Shown in pieces: positions 1 to 10,537 of a stretch of DNA of 23,282 nt. The position numbers and the translations under genes were made by a program. The notes under the pieces were generated by a model that was not told the DNA's origin, did no database searches, and worked only from the letters and a program-made list of their open reading frames with translations. Numbering within the stretch: position 1 is the stretch's first letter; every line of letters starts with the position of its first letter. The stretch covers positions 1 through 23,282 of the forward strand of contig JSYX01000563.1 of the NCBI GenBank assembly GCA_000787465.1, read 5' to 3'. Source of the stretch: Thermomucor indicae-seudaticae (Eukaryota; Mucoromycota; Mucoromycetes; Mucorales; Lichtheimiaceae).

Positions 1-96
1 GTTAAAGCATGGCGCAAATTCCACTTGAAGTTGACGCAAAAACTACCAACAGAGGACGCAGAGTTATTCAAAAACCAGTATATTTCTCCCGTTTAA
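1..96 (+). CDS. Possible C-terminal tail of an upstream gene (partial)
   Basis: The first frame is open from base 1 to a TAA stop at 94-96 and encodes 31 residues ending in LFKNQYISPV. The composition (WRKFHLKLTQKLP, then an acidic stretch) looks like ordinary protein rather than random sequence. It is followed by a short AT-rich 3' flank and then the next gene. No family is recognised. It could instead be chance reading in a spacer; the piece is too short to decide. Confidence 0.4.
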   Translation, partial: VKAWRKFHLKLTQKLPTEDAELFKNQYISPV

Positions 97-315
97 CCAT
101 TAAAGGTTCCCATTGCCAAGCAATTTTTTCCAAGAGCAGTAAAAAAAGGAAAAAGATCGACCTTTTCTAAATAAAGTTAAAGGCTACGATTGACCGTGTG
201 TGTGCGTCTTTTGCGTTACTGGATTAAAGTCTCTATTTCTGTCTCTTTTCTCCAGTTCTCTATTTTTTTTTACCCTGCTTCTCTTTGTCTGTCTCTATAT
301 TATTATTGTTGTACT

Positions 316-1912
316 ATGCAAGCTTGTCGGCGAATATACGTGGGTTTATTGGTACTTGTGCTCATTGCAATCACTGGCATGGTATACAAGTGGCACGCCG
401 TGAGTCAGTTGCGATCGTCTACCACGACAGCAGTAGCAACAACCGACGATGATAATATGAGCACCTGGACGTATGACAAGGACGATCCTCGGATGATCCG
501 AGCTCAGCAAAGGATCGACATGAAATATTGCGGTGGTCCGTGCCGCTTTCTTTTGCCTGTCTTTATCATGGAGCAAGGTAACCATTGTCTATGGATAGAC
601 ATAAAATCTCTTCGTTTTGGTACTCACTGATTCTAGAATCCAAGGCGCAAATGCATTTCCGGCAGCTGGCTTTTCTGTCGGGGGTGGTCAACCGGACCAT
701 TGTTTTACCCAACGTGGGCGGGTCGAGACTGGGTGCATGCCTGGACCACGACTTTGAACTCTACTACTCTCCAGCAGCCTGGACCCAACAACTACTACTC
801 AACAGTACTGACGATCATTTTCAATATATCTCACTGCATGAGTTCCGGACCTGGGTCAAGGAACGCAAGGCGATCGGCTTACCGGCCACATCACAAAACC
901 TGCATGTCCATTTAGCCCGTAACCACAGGCAACTTGGCGAGAGTGAAAACTGTTTCGAGCCGCTATTGGATATGAAAGGAGAAAGACACTTGTACCTGGA
1001 GGATAGTTCGAACCCGGGTCGGAGAGAACCGTACCAAGACATTGTAGTTGAGTTTTTGACGGGTAAGCCGACGCCGGAGCCTGCGGAGGAAGAGGGCGAT
1101 CGCTTGGAGCCGAGTGAACTGGAAACTTTGATGCGTGAGCTTGAAGTATTGAGTGTATATTATGATCGAAGGTAAGTTCCAGAGAGAGAGATAGTCAGTA
1201 GAAAGAACGATGGGGCTCATTTACCGTATGTGACAGATATCCATTGATTCATGATCCTGCGTCTGAAATTCCCATTCCCTACAGCGAAAAGATTACCGAG
1301 TTGGCAGACAAGATAGCACAAGAAATGTCGCCGTATTGGGCAGTTCATTGGCGGACCGAACGCGTCGAGCCTCCAGAGAACCTTGTGGAATGCGCCAAGT
1401 CGCTAGTTGAATTAGTGCAGGATCGCATGAAGCTCTTGGGGCTCGAGACCCAGCCGACCTTTTTCCTATTGACGGATTATCCGCACACCTTTAGTGTGGA
1501 GGCAGCGGTCCAGGCACTGAATAATGATACAACGAAAGATGCGGATCTAGTACCAGCATCGGCGTCGTTTGGTTCGCATGCATTGACACCCTATCATCAT
1601 CAGGCGATGTTGTACCTTTACGAGCATTTTCAAGTCAGGGTGACCAACTTAGAAGAAGAAGACCGTATGATACCTCCGTCTAGTAATTGGACGATTGTGC
1701 CAGTTTCTGCTTCGCTGGCCGAACACGATGCTGGTGTGCTGGGTATCCTGGACAAGCTACTGGCGATTCGTGCTGACGTGTTTATGGCCGGTCAGCCGGG
1801 TGTCTGTGCCCGAAGGAGTAGCTTTACCACACGCATCATTGATGAGCGTATCCAGCGGTTGAAGGACGACGCGTGGAAAATGAAAAATGTAGTCGAGTAC
1901 TTTGACTTGTAA
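316..1912 (+). CDS. O-fucosyltransferase-like type II membrane protein
   Basis: Three exons, 316-577, 637-1171 and 1237-1912, join in frame (introns of 59 and 65 bases, GTAACC..CTAG and GTAAGT..ACAG) to give 490 aa. An N-terminal membrane anchor (about residues 7-25, after MQACRR) and a short acidic stem suggest a type II secretory-pathway enzyme, probably Golgi. Then comes the family N-terminal signature: GGPCRFLLPVFIMEQ, a KAQMHFRQL segment and NRTIVLPNVGGSRLGACLD (about 70-130). The HWRTE motif at 303-307 matches the conserved H-x-R catalytic/nucleotide-sugar motif of GDP-fucose O-fucosyltransferases, and CARRSSFTTRIIDERI near the C terminus also fits. Family knowledge implies transfer of fucose from GDP-fucose to Ser/Thr; the acceptor is unknown. 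The ATG at 316 was chosen because it directly precedes the anchor and no in-frame ATG lies upstream; the frame stays open further 5' but without an ATG. Confidence 0.85.
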
Positions 1913-1990
1913 ATACCTATATGTAAACTTTTCACTGTAGCTGTACAAAATTTTCTTTCTTCTTTTTCTACGAACGAACGAAACAAAATT

Positions 1991-2906
1991 ATGGCTGTCC
2001 AACCACGTCAAGTGTTGTACTGTGGTGGTATGATATGTCTATTGGTATTCGTGTCTGGCTTGTGTTGCTCAATGGGGTTTCATGTAGTGTGCACCATGCC
2101 ACCCGAGGTATTCTATAATTTGAATCATTATGCAGCAAGTTACTGAATCTACGTAGTACTGCGAATTCAGTGGTACACAGGGCAAATGTCGGTCATGGCT
2201 TGAGAAGAATCATCCCGATCTCTACAAACAACTCTATGAATCCGTCAATGGTATTATTCATGAGATACATACACTGCAATGCGCACGCTAAGAGAGAAAG
2301 GATTGCTATAATTAGAGGTGACAGAAAAGATGGAACAGGTGTCCCTTGAAGGTGGTGAAAGGTCAGACCGAACGTTTGTCAAGGACAAGTCGGCTAAACT
2401 GGAAGCCAAACTGGAACGCGAAAACCAAAAGAAAATGGCAAGTTGGCGCGTGGGTTGAATGAGAACTTACTATTGAAAGGGATATAATAATAGTCCACGC
2501 GAGTGATTGTCAAGCGTGTTGAAAGAACGAAAAGGAAATGTGTCACGACGGTGCATGGCTTGGAAGTATTTGGTATGAACTAGCTTTGTGCGTTCCAGCG
2601 ATCCAAGGTTTCTTACAATATAGAAATACAGATGTTGATTTGAAAAAGGCAGCCAAGATGTTTGCCAACAAGTTTGCATGTGGATCGTCGGTTGCCAAGA
2701 ATAACCAGAACCAGGACGAGATCGTGGTTCAGGGAGACTTTTCAGATGATATCCGCGATTTGATCCTTGCTACTTGGCCGCAGGTACTTTATAAAGAGAG
2801 AGAGTCTCATTGATAGAGAGAGGTCCATTGATTCATTGGATTGTCGTAGGTCCCTGAAGAGAATATTGATCTGGTGGAGGAGAAAAAGAAAAAGGGCGGC
2901 AACTGA
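1991..2906 (+). CDS. TMA22: DENR/Tma22 translation machinery-associated protein
   Basis: Seven exons (1991-2027, 2088-2107, 2157-2250, 2316-2437, 2494-2572, 2632-2783, 2850-2906) join in frame to 186 aa, the usual fungal length. The N terminus has the DENR zinc-binding pattern with Cys11, Cys14, Cys21 and Cys30 (YCGVCTMPPEYCEF, then GKCRSWLEK), spaced as in human DENR. A charged linker follows. A C-terminal SUI1 domain (about 94-166) contains KRVERTKRKCVTTVHGLE, DLKKAAKMFANKFACGSS and EIVVQGDFSDDI, and the tail is VPEENIDLVEEKKKK. DENR works with MCT-1 on the 40S subunit in re-initiation and tRNA/mRNA recycling. Odd points: exon 2 has only 20 bases, and the fourth intron (2438-2493) starts with GCAAGT and ends in TAG, a GC-AG intron. 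The start lies only 78 bases after the preceding stop. Confidence 0.95.
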
Positions 2907-3136
2907 TCACACGCACAATAAAGCTTCAGGACGGATCAAGGGACAATCCGTTTTGAGACCCAGAAGTCCAATAAGTTTTGTGTGACCAATGCAATCCACC
3001 TGAAAACGGGTCAATCTAATAATAATATTATCCTCTGTCTCTTGATCCCTCCCATCACTGTCGTTCAGGCACACCCTTCTCTTTCCTCTCCTTTTCTTCT
3101 TGACTTCCGCTCATTTATTAACTATATTTCGGCACC

Positions 3137-4814
3137 ATGGCTTCTCGATTTACAATGAGTCGCGATCGTTTAGCTGAATTGCGAGTGAGTTTGTGATGAT
3201 GAACAAAGAGAGAGAGATTATTCAAACATGTAGCACTAAAACCTCAGGGTGGTGGCGCACAGGAGAAGCGTTACGAGTAAGTTTCTGCATTCTGTATTCT
3301 GCATAGAAACGCTAACTTTATGTATAATCCTTTGGCCCCCTTTTTACAAAAAGTCGCCTAAGGTAGAACTTATAAGGCCCTTCGACACAAAAAGTCCCGC
3401 ATCTAAACAAGTGATAATGATAGTGACGATGATACGCCACCACCTTTACCAACCTCAGGAATGCGGTCTGCTGCTGGACAGCGAGACAACAATGCTTATC
3501 GACCACCTGCAGCTCCTTCTCCTACCCATCATAAACCAACATCCAAAGAACAATATGAAATGACTGAACGCAAAGTGGATGATTCGCTCGGTTCTACCGA
3601 AGCATTCTTCAACGAGGTCTGCTTTGCGTTGCTTTTCTTTTCTATCGAATGGCTTCCATTCTCAAATATCTATAGATCGAAGAAATCAAAGACTTGATTC
3701 GAAGGATCAATAGCAATATCACGGATATTGAAGAGTTGCATGGTAATGCGTTGGTGAATATCCGGGATGATCAAATGGCAGAGAATGCGCGCCGTCTTGA
3801 ATTGCTGGGCAGTGAAACGACCAAACTCAATAACGAAGCCAAAAAAAGGATAAAAGGTAAATCTTGGGTCTTCCATTGAAGGATGCTTTTCTTGGCTGAT
3901 GCGACCGTGTGAAGCCTTGGAATTGAGTAATGCGCGACTGCCTCCAACCTCGGGTGATCGACCCATGAGAACTACACAGGTAATAAAACCGGTTGAAGTA
4001 GTAGACTGTATCTGTTTACTGAGTGTGGTGGGATGGATAGCATGCCGCGCTCAAGAAACGATTCATTGAAACAATCCAAAGATACCAAGATATTGAGCGC
4101 ACGTATCAGCAAAAGTATCGTCAACGCGTCGAACGCCAGATCAGAATAGGTCGGTATAATAACGTTGTGTATGCTACCTCATCTTTTGTGCTCACTGTGA
4201 AGGATCAAGTGAAACCGGATGCTACCGCTGAGGAGATTGATGAAGTCCTGGACTCGGATGAACCACCCCAGATCTTTGCACAGTCGGTATGGTCTCTATC
4301 TGTTTATCTATCTTTACCTGTTCAGGACGCTAATCTCTTGCTATACAGTTGATGCAAGCCAATCGATCGGGACATGCAAAGGCTGTACTGAGTGAAGTTC
4401 AAACACGGCATGACGACATTAAAAAGATTGAAAAGACCATCCTCGTAAGAATATGCTTTTTTCTACGGACCATCATCCATTGTCATAACGCGGGACGATA
4501 TAGGAACTGCATCAATTGTTCATGGACATGCAAATGATGGTTGAGCAACAAGGAGAAACCTTGAAACAAATTGAAACCGCAGCAGAGACCACGGTGGTTG
4601 ATCTGGAACAAGGCAACAAGGATATTAGTAAAGCCATTGTTAGTGCAAAGTCGACGCGAGCAGTAAGTTGACGACTACATCCCCCGTCAGAGAAACCGCG
4701 TTTTCTAATGCGCAATAGAAAAAATGGTGCTGTTTCGTGATCTTCATAATTATCCTAATCGTGGCAGCTATCCTGATCTGGTGGTTTGGCTTCAACCACA
4801 AAGGTGTCAATTAG
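3137..4814 (+). CDS. SSO1: Plasma-membrane syntaxin (Qa-SNARE, SSO family)
   Basis: Ten exons: 3137-3184, 3248-3276, 3424-3616, 3676-3856, 3915-3979, 4041-4149, 4210-4286, 4349-4444, 4504-4662 and 4719-4814, all joining in phase to 350 aa. Residues about 90-220 form the helical Habc region. PPQIFAQSLMQ (228-237) is the typical linker. The SNARE motif runs about 254-316 (RHDDIKKIEKTI, ELHQLFMDMQMMVEQQGE), with the zero-layer glutamine at Gln282. Residues 322-342 (WCCFVIFIIILIVAAILIWW) are the tail anchor, leaving a short extracytoplasmic end. This is the t-SNARE that drives exocytic vesicle fusion with Sec9/SNAP-25 and a synaptobrevin. A CT-rich leader precedes the ATG (GGCACCATGG). One uncertainty is the acceptor of the second intron: 3423 (used here, 147-base intron) or 3411, which would add the four residues D, N, D and S to an acidic stretch. 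Confidence 0.95.
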
Positions 4815-4962
4815 TTAGCATTAGATCGCTACCCACATCCCTCCATCATCTCTCCACATTGGCATAAAGGAACAACGTCATCCGTTTGATCTTTTAATTT
4901 ATTATTACCATAGGAACAAATTGTCATTATGTTTACAGTAATTTGAAGAGATATACCTTTTA

Positions 4963-6711
4963 TTAGATGCGGCCAAACTGTGTTTTTCGTTTCTCCGCTC
5001 GGATATTACGCTGACCCTGAAGCTGTCGAATGTGGGTTTCACAGTAAATACGCCGTTCATACATGTAATATACATCCGTGATCGCACACCGACAGACCTA
5101 TCCAAAGGGACAGTTAGAACTTGTCCGATCGACGTAGCCTGAGAAAACATACATTGCAACGGAAACAAGCGGGATGGAACCGCCAGCCTTCAATCGTCTG
5201 AGCACACGGGCCCTCAATAGGTTCATCACACGTTCTGCACAAGGAATTGTTCAACTGATGATAATGGCGTTTGCAATAAGGCGCGTTGTCAAACACGTAA
5301 AATGTGTTGTCCGGAAATGGTCGATGGCAGGTCTAATCAACACTGTGTGAGCATCTCAAAGAGACACCAAGCAAAGAAGAGGAACTCACGTGACAACCAA
5401 AGCAGTCGAGATGCCATTTGCCTTCGAGCTTACCGTCCATGGCCGACACCGCTTCTCGCTCAACCGGTTTTCCGCATGCGCGGCAGGTAGGTAAAAACAA
5501 GGCTTTGAAATCGGCGCGACAGTAAACGCGGCCCTGATGTTCCTTGTGACCTGTTGCTTCGGTGATGGGCTCGTAGCAATGGTAGCACTTGATGTGGCCC
5601 GGATGATAGTGCTGACCAAGGACCTTGATGGGTGTTGTGTTGGATGTAATGGGTCGTTCGCATCCAGCGCACATGATCCGCTTTCGGACCACGTTGTAGT
5701 CTCTTTCACAGTAAAGTTTGCCATTGTACTCGTAGCATGGACGTCCTCCTCGAGCCGGATCGAAGGGTGCTCGGCAAAGACGACATGTAAAGCATTCTCT
5801 GTGATAGTACTACGTTACATGATAATGAGAGAGAGAGATTCCTCCAGAAAGAAAAGTGGCTAAACACTTACTGCATTGTTGTGGTTAACGACATCGTCTC
5901 GGTAGTCGAAATCTTCATGACAAACAGCGCAACTGTCAGATCGATTGTTCCTGTCGTCTGGACGGTTGTCGTTGAAGCTGTTCATGAGGTCGGCCATGAG
6001 TGTATCGAGTGCACCACCAGGTTTGTTGTTGTCATGGCTAGACTTTGCGGATCCTATAGTAATAAGGTCTTTTTTAGTATGCAGGGACAGGGTACTTTTG
6101 ACTTAAAACTGACTTTCGTGGTCAAAATCCCGCGGAGAAGAACTTTGCTGCCAAGGAGACGGTGATCTAGGATGTACGCATCGGATCAGCCAACAAAGGC
6201 GCTACTTGATCCTTTTACTGTATATTACCTCATCATCCGGGGAGAGGGAGGAGCTGGGGAAGTGCTGTTCTTACGTGGGCGATCGGGAGGAGAATGAAGA
6301 AAGGTGGGTGTCTTTGGACTTGTTTGTCCATAACTAGTATTGACGAGAGGTCTGTTATCATCATCCCATGGATCATTATTGCGTGGCAATCCGTGATAAT
6401 AAGGTGGTGTGACAGGATTGTTATCATAGTCAATGGAGCTACTTGCTTTTGAACTGGATAAGGAGGGAGACGGAGACTTGGGTTGTGGCGATTTCTTGTC
6501 TGCTAGGAGAGGATCAATGGGGTATATAAGAAGAGAGAGCTATTACTTTTTTACCTTGTCTTGGAGGAATAATTGGTAGCGGGGGTATGGCGGGCATATT
6601 GGAACAGACGTGTTCACCTAGCTTGCGAATCTGAACATCTTCACCACAGTCTGAACATTTCACGGTAGGCAAGATTTGTGAGATGCGTTCATTGGCCATG
6701 ACTCTGGTCAT
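4963..6711 (-). CDS. Four-LIM-domain protein (paxillin/zyxin-type adaptor)
   Basis: Seven exons on the - strand: 6711-6555, 6502-6229, 6166-6114, 6053-5872, 5809-5390, 5332-5153 and 5097-4963, joining in phase to 466 aa. The N terminus carries a small Cys/His motif, Cys19-x2-Cys22 then His34-x-Cys36. Residues about 45-160 are Pro/Ser-rich and probably disordered. Four tandem LIM domains follow: about 203-259 (CAVC, HRECFTCRLC, CERD), 269-322 (CAGC, HPGHIKCYHC, CRAD), 331-385 (CRAC, HLDCFGCHTC, CKRH) and 394-444 (CRTC, HPACFRCNVC, CETH). In LIM2 the fourth ligand position is His294 rather than Cys. Each LIM domain binds two zinc ions and mediates protein contacts; fungal relatives act at sites of polarised growth and actin/Rho signalling (inference). 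No GAP or homeobox domain is present. The ATG at 6699 is an alternative start. The 3' end faces the syntaxin gene across 148 bases. Confidence 0.92.
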
Positions 6712-9700
6712 CTTGTTGGCAATAAAAGTGAAAGAAGGAGAGCGAAACAGTTAGCGACAGACTAATAATAATAGGCTGGTAATATAAAAAAGTAAGGTTT
6801 GTGTTGCACCAGCAAAGTCTCCCTCCATAAGCGGAATGTCGCTCCAAGGCACACTTTCTCTTTTTGCAGCATGTGTTTCAACCTCCAAACCTTTTTCAGG
6901 CTTCAGCTTTTTTAAATTTGGCTCCATTTACGCGAGTAAGATGCATTTATGTTTTTCAATGGTCTGTTTATTTAAAGCATTCTTTACTACATACAGCAGT
7001 GTTTAGGTTCTGATCTGACCCAGATTATCGGGGACGATTCAGATAACTAGCTTCTTTTACCGCCACTTTTTCTCCTAAAACTTTCTCCATTCCCGCTCGC
7101 CTCTTGTTCTTGTAAATCAATGCAGACATGGCTAGACTTACTACATCTTGGCTGATCCTGACAGGGTCTTTCTGTCTTCGTGTCTTTATACGATCATCAC
7201 GAAAATCTAAAGCAATCATATGGTTAGGAGACAATTATCGCGCCCACGGTATCGACACATTAAGGGAACTCCTTAGCACCTCCTGTTGTTCATGTTGGGT
7301 CACTATTGGGTTTCCTTTGACCTTCTTAAAGAAATGGGAGCCCAGTGGTTCGAGCAAAAGGCCATTGAATACAGCTTCTTATCGAGCGAATACAGCAATA
7401 GAGAGAAAGGGCTAACTCTACGTGGAGGTACCACTGGCTGTTCGATGAATCGATTCAAATGCGGTCGAGATAGTAACTACCGCAATTAGAAACTGGTTGG
7501 AAAGCTACGAGGTGTTAATGACCTGTTATTAGCGTTCTTTTTCTAGTCCTCCTGTCCAATGCGTCATATTGGTTCCCTGAAAGACAATCGAGAAACTGCA
7601 CTGCGTTATTTGACAGACTGATGTTCGTCGCTTGAAATGATCGGATGAACGCTTAATTGTACCAGGGTTGGTGTTGGAAGCGTCGTCCACTATACCGTGA
7701 GGTTTCTTTGCCACAGACAGCCGTCAACTTCAAGACGATCGCGAAGACTCTTACGTCATCGATAAACGCTTCAGCCTCACAAGAACGCCTTTTCCTCTTT
7801 TTCTTCTAGTCACGATGTGTAGAGGCAGCTTGACCCATGGCGATGAAGTAAACAGCAGCGGTCATGGGAGCTGTTGTGCGCTGCACAGCATTGATGCTAC
7901 GTCTGGATTGAGCAATTGCGACAATGACAATGTCAGCGAGTCATTTGATAGGACATATTGCATCTCCGCTCTGCTACGTCCAGTGGTACCAAAGCTGTGG
8001 ATCACTCTGATTTGTTATTCTTCCCTCCGTGCAGTCCCTGGATTTACGTAATTTCAGAAAATACAGTGAACTGTTGTATCGGTACTTGTTGATACCAGCT
8101 GAGACGAGGAAAAGAAATGTGAAGCCAATATCTTCTCTTCAAAGAAGCAAGAAAAAGGAACTCTTAATCCAGTCATTCACAGCTATTACATGCCGAAATA
8201 CGGCGAAGTCATTGATTCTGATGACGATGGAGAGGTCGCGGGTGGATTGAAGTCTTCAGGGTAATTCGTATACACACGCCGTCGCGAATGGTTATTCATC
8301 GACGCAGCGTATAATACGGCACATGCATGGCTGAAAAAGGGTTTCGAAACCTTCTGTGTCCTTTTTGCTCCACGACCTCCTAGGTGTAGTTTGACCGGAC
8401 GTCGACCATTCAGAATACGCGATTGCATGGAACCTGTTGAATTGTAGTAACAATTTTGGATCCTTAGGTGCCGCCCGAAGGTTTGCATTAGAAACTAGTC
8501 AGCGTCAGGTTCCGGTCTGTACTATCTACTGCAATCACTTCACGCTTACGTTTTGCGAACTCTCTCTCCATTGCACCGGTAGCGGAATATCATCCGGTCT
8601 TCACTTTGGTATCCATTGTTTGAGATGCGGGTATTAGCGCAAAGTCCATAGACCAAAAGCAATTCTTGCCATATTACCTGAACCAGGAAGAAGAAGGGAG
8701 CGCCACTCACTCTATGACGTCCTTTCTTCAAATCACTAGGTATTATGACGGGCGCTTACGCGCTACAGTACTGCCCTGGCGGTAATTTCTGATGGAAAGC
8801 CTTGAGCTCGTAAACTGCACAGAAATCGATTGAACGCCATGGAAATATGTCGAAACGGGCTATTGCGTCGGTCAACTGGGATACGACGACTTTTCCACGG
8901 AAGGGCCACTGACCCGAGGCAAGGGACTTCTCGAGCGGTGATCCACCAAAGTATGTCGCTTGTTGGAGTGGCACCGCTCACGAGGCTATACAGCACGTAC
9001 ATATGAACCGGCTGCGTGTTTCAGTTGCACTTTGCCGCGCTTGCATGGCCTTCGACTCCCTTTTTCGTTTCCATTCCCAGGCCAAACCGCATTGTCCTTC
9101 CTCTTCTTCAACTTTTACCTTACTCCTCTAGATTCATCGATGCTGCTTTTTTGGTCTTATTGATTACTTGAAGGCTGCCGATTTATCGCATGGCGAACTG
9201 CAAAAGGAAGTCGGAAGCCAATGCTGGTTGACAATGGCACAGGCCGCGTAATTCTTTTTAATGTTTTCCACGTAAGCAATGCGTCCGCTTCATTGAAGGC
9301 TTCTTCCTTTCCCGGACTTAGGGTTCTCCTGCATCGCTTCGTTGTCTGTTCCGTATTTCTTCCTGTTGGAGGACGTCAGGCGGGGCCCCATTTCTGTGGC
9401 CACAACCCTACACTCTCGAAAGGTTCTGCGGAATGCAGTATCAAGAAGGATACGACTTTCTTGTCGGGAGAAATGCCGCGTATCCACAGTCTTGCATTTG
9501 GCTTTCCGGTTTCTCCTCCTACAAACGAAACAACGGACACCTCTGAGTGAGAGTATACGGACCTTGTTCGCAAGAGCATCCAGTAGTCCCAGTTCAAGTA
9601 CTACTTGCCAAAAATTGATGTATATGCATTTGGAAGTGAGGGTCTCCGGCTGGTAAAGCTTAATTGGTCTGCTGGTGGTGAGGGTGATATGCGAACAATT

Positions 9701-10458
9701 ACTAAAGGCGATTGCCTAGGAACGATTGTACTCAGAATATATTTAGATGCGGATTGAAGGTGGACCTTAAAATGGAACGTATGACGATTGGTAACGCTGC
9801 TCTTCTTTTACTCGTTTTCTCACATGCTGATTAGCAAGAACTTTAGGTCGCGTTGGCTGGCTTGGAATATGCAGGGAACCATCTCGACGACGCTTGAATG
9901 CATTGAAAACGCTCATAAAGAAGCTGCTTAGCGACAAAGTCGCAGTAAACAGCGGTAAGCACATAACATATTCTCTGAACGACAAAGCTGGTAGACCAGG
10001 CGAAAAGGCTAGATTGGATCAAAGCGAATTCGAGAAACGAAAAACCACAGGGGCCACCACGTAGAAGATTTTTGGATCGTTTGAGAGCGGGAGGGATCCT
10101 GATCTTCTTGTGTCCTCTGTTCCAGAGAGGAATAAGCTTACACGTCTCACTTTGCATTCGGATGACATCCAACTGCATAACATAATTCGAAGCACATATC
10201 TCAGGGGGGGAGACGTGGACGCTCAGCTTGGATCAGGCATGTGGAAAGCCTAACGTGACTTGAGAGATTCTGGAAAGGAGTACATCCACAGGCAAGCGAC
10301 ATGGATGATATAGCTGTGGATATAGCACGGCACCCGTTTGGGGAGGACGATGATGACGGATGAATTGGCGACAGGTATTGGTTCACTTCGCGCTTATTTT
10401 GCCTTCTTCCGAGAAATACTCAAAAGCACGTTGCTGGCAGGGACGCTCTGGTGAACCT
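6712..10458. other. 3.7-kb stretch without an identifiable gene
   Basis: The first ~250 bases are AT-rich and probably hold the 5' flank of the LIM gene. After that I find only short open segments on both strands. Ones that look more protein-like than random are 7286-7489 (+; includes LLKEMGAQWFEQKAIEY), 7234-7025 (-), 8190-8264 (+; a short acidic peptide starting MPKYGEVIDSDDDGE) and about 8274-8450 (+; open without an ATG, containing WLFIDAAYNTAHAWLKKG). None has a match I can name, none connects to another through credible splice sites, and stops interrupt all frames. Decayed genes or transposons are the likeliest explanation. Confidence 0.5.
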
Positions 10459-10533
10459 TCGATAATTTCACGCCCCGTTACTTTCACCTTTTCTTCCTCA
10501 GATACCTAGGGTGAAATTAACGGGTTGACTGTA
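10459..10533. repeat. Pogo-like DNA transposon terminal repeat, copy A
   Basis: This ~75-bp segment begins TCGATAATTTCA and ends GGGTGAAATTAACGGGTTGACTGTA. Its two halves form an imperfect inverted repeat: CCCGTTACTTTCACC pairs with GGTGAAATTAACGGG, 14 of 15. Read on the opposite strand it begins TACAGTCAACCCGTTAATTT, resembling the TA + CAGT-type ends of pogo/Tc1-mariner elements with AATTTCA-type subterminal repeats. A related copy lies at 21897-21973 in the same orientation. It abuts the truncated SEC63 relic, so it probably marks an insertion or deletion end. No transposase was seen. Family assignment is inference. Confidence 0.5.
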
Positions 10534-10537
10534 CTTG

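Noticed and set aside
190..315. 5' extension of the O-fucosyltransferase frame to 190
   Set aside because: The extension begins with TTG, not ATG, and is a CT/T-rich low-complexity leader. The ATG at 316 immediately precedes a normal signal-anchor.
821..1220. Antisense frames under the O-fucosyltransferase gene
   Set aside because: They are shadows of the coding frame on the + strand and have no independent support.
2442..2493. GT donor at 2442-2443 for TMA22 intron 4
   Set aside because: It leaves the wrong phase for the downstream exon; only 2438 (GC donor) and 2450 (GT) keep the frame, and 2438 fits the family better.
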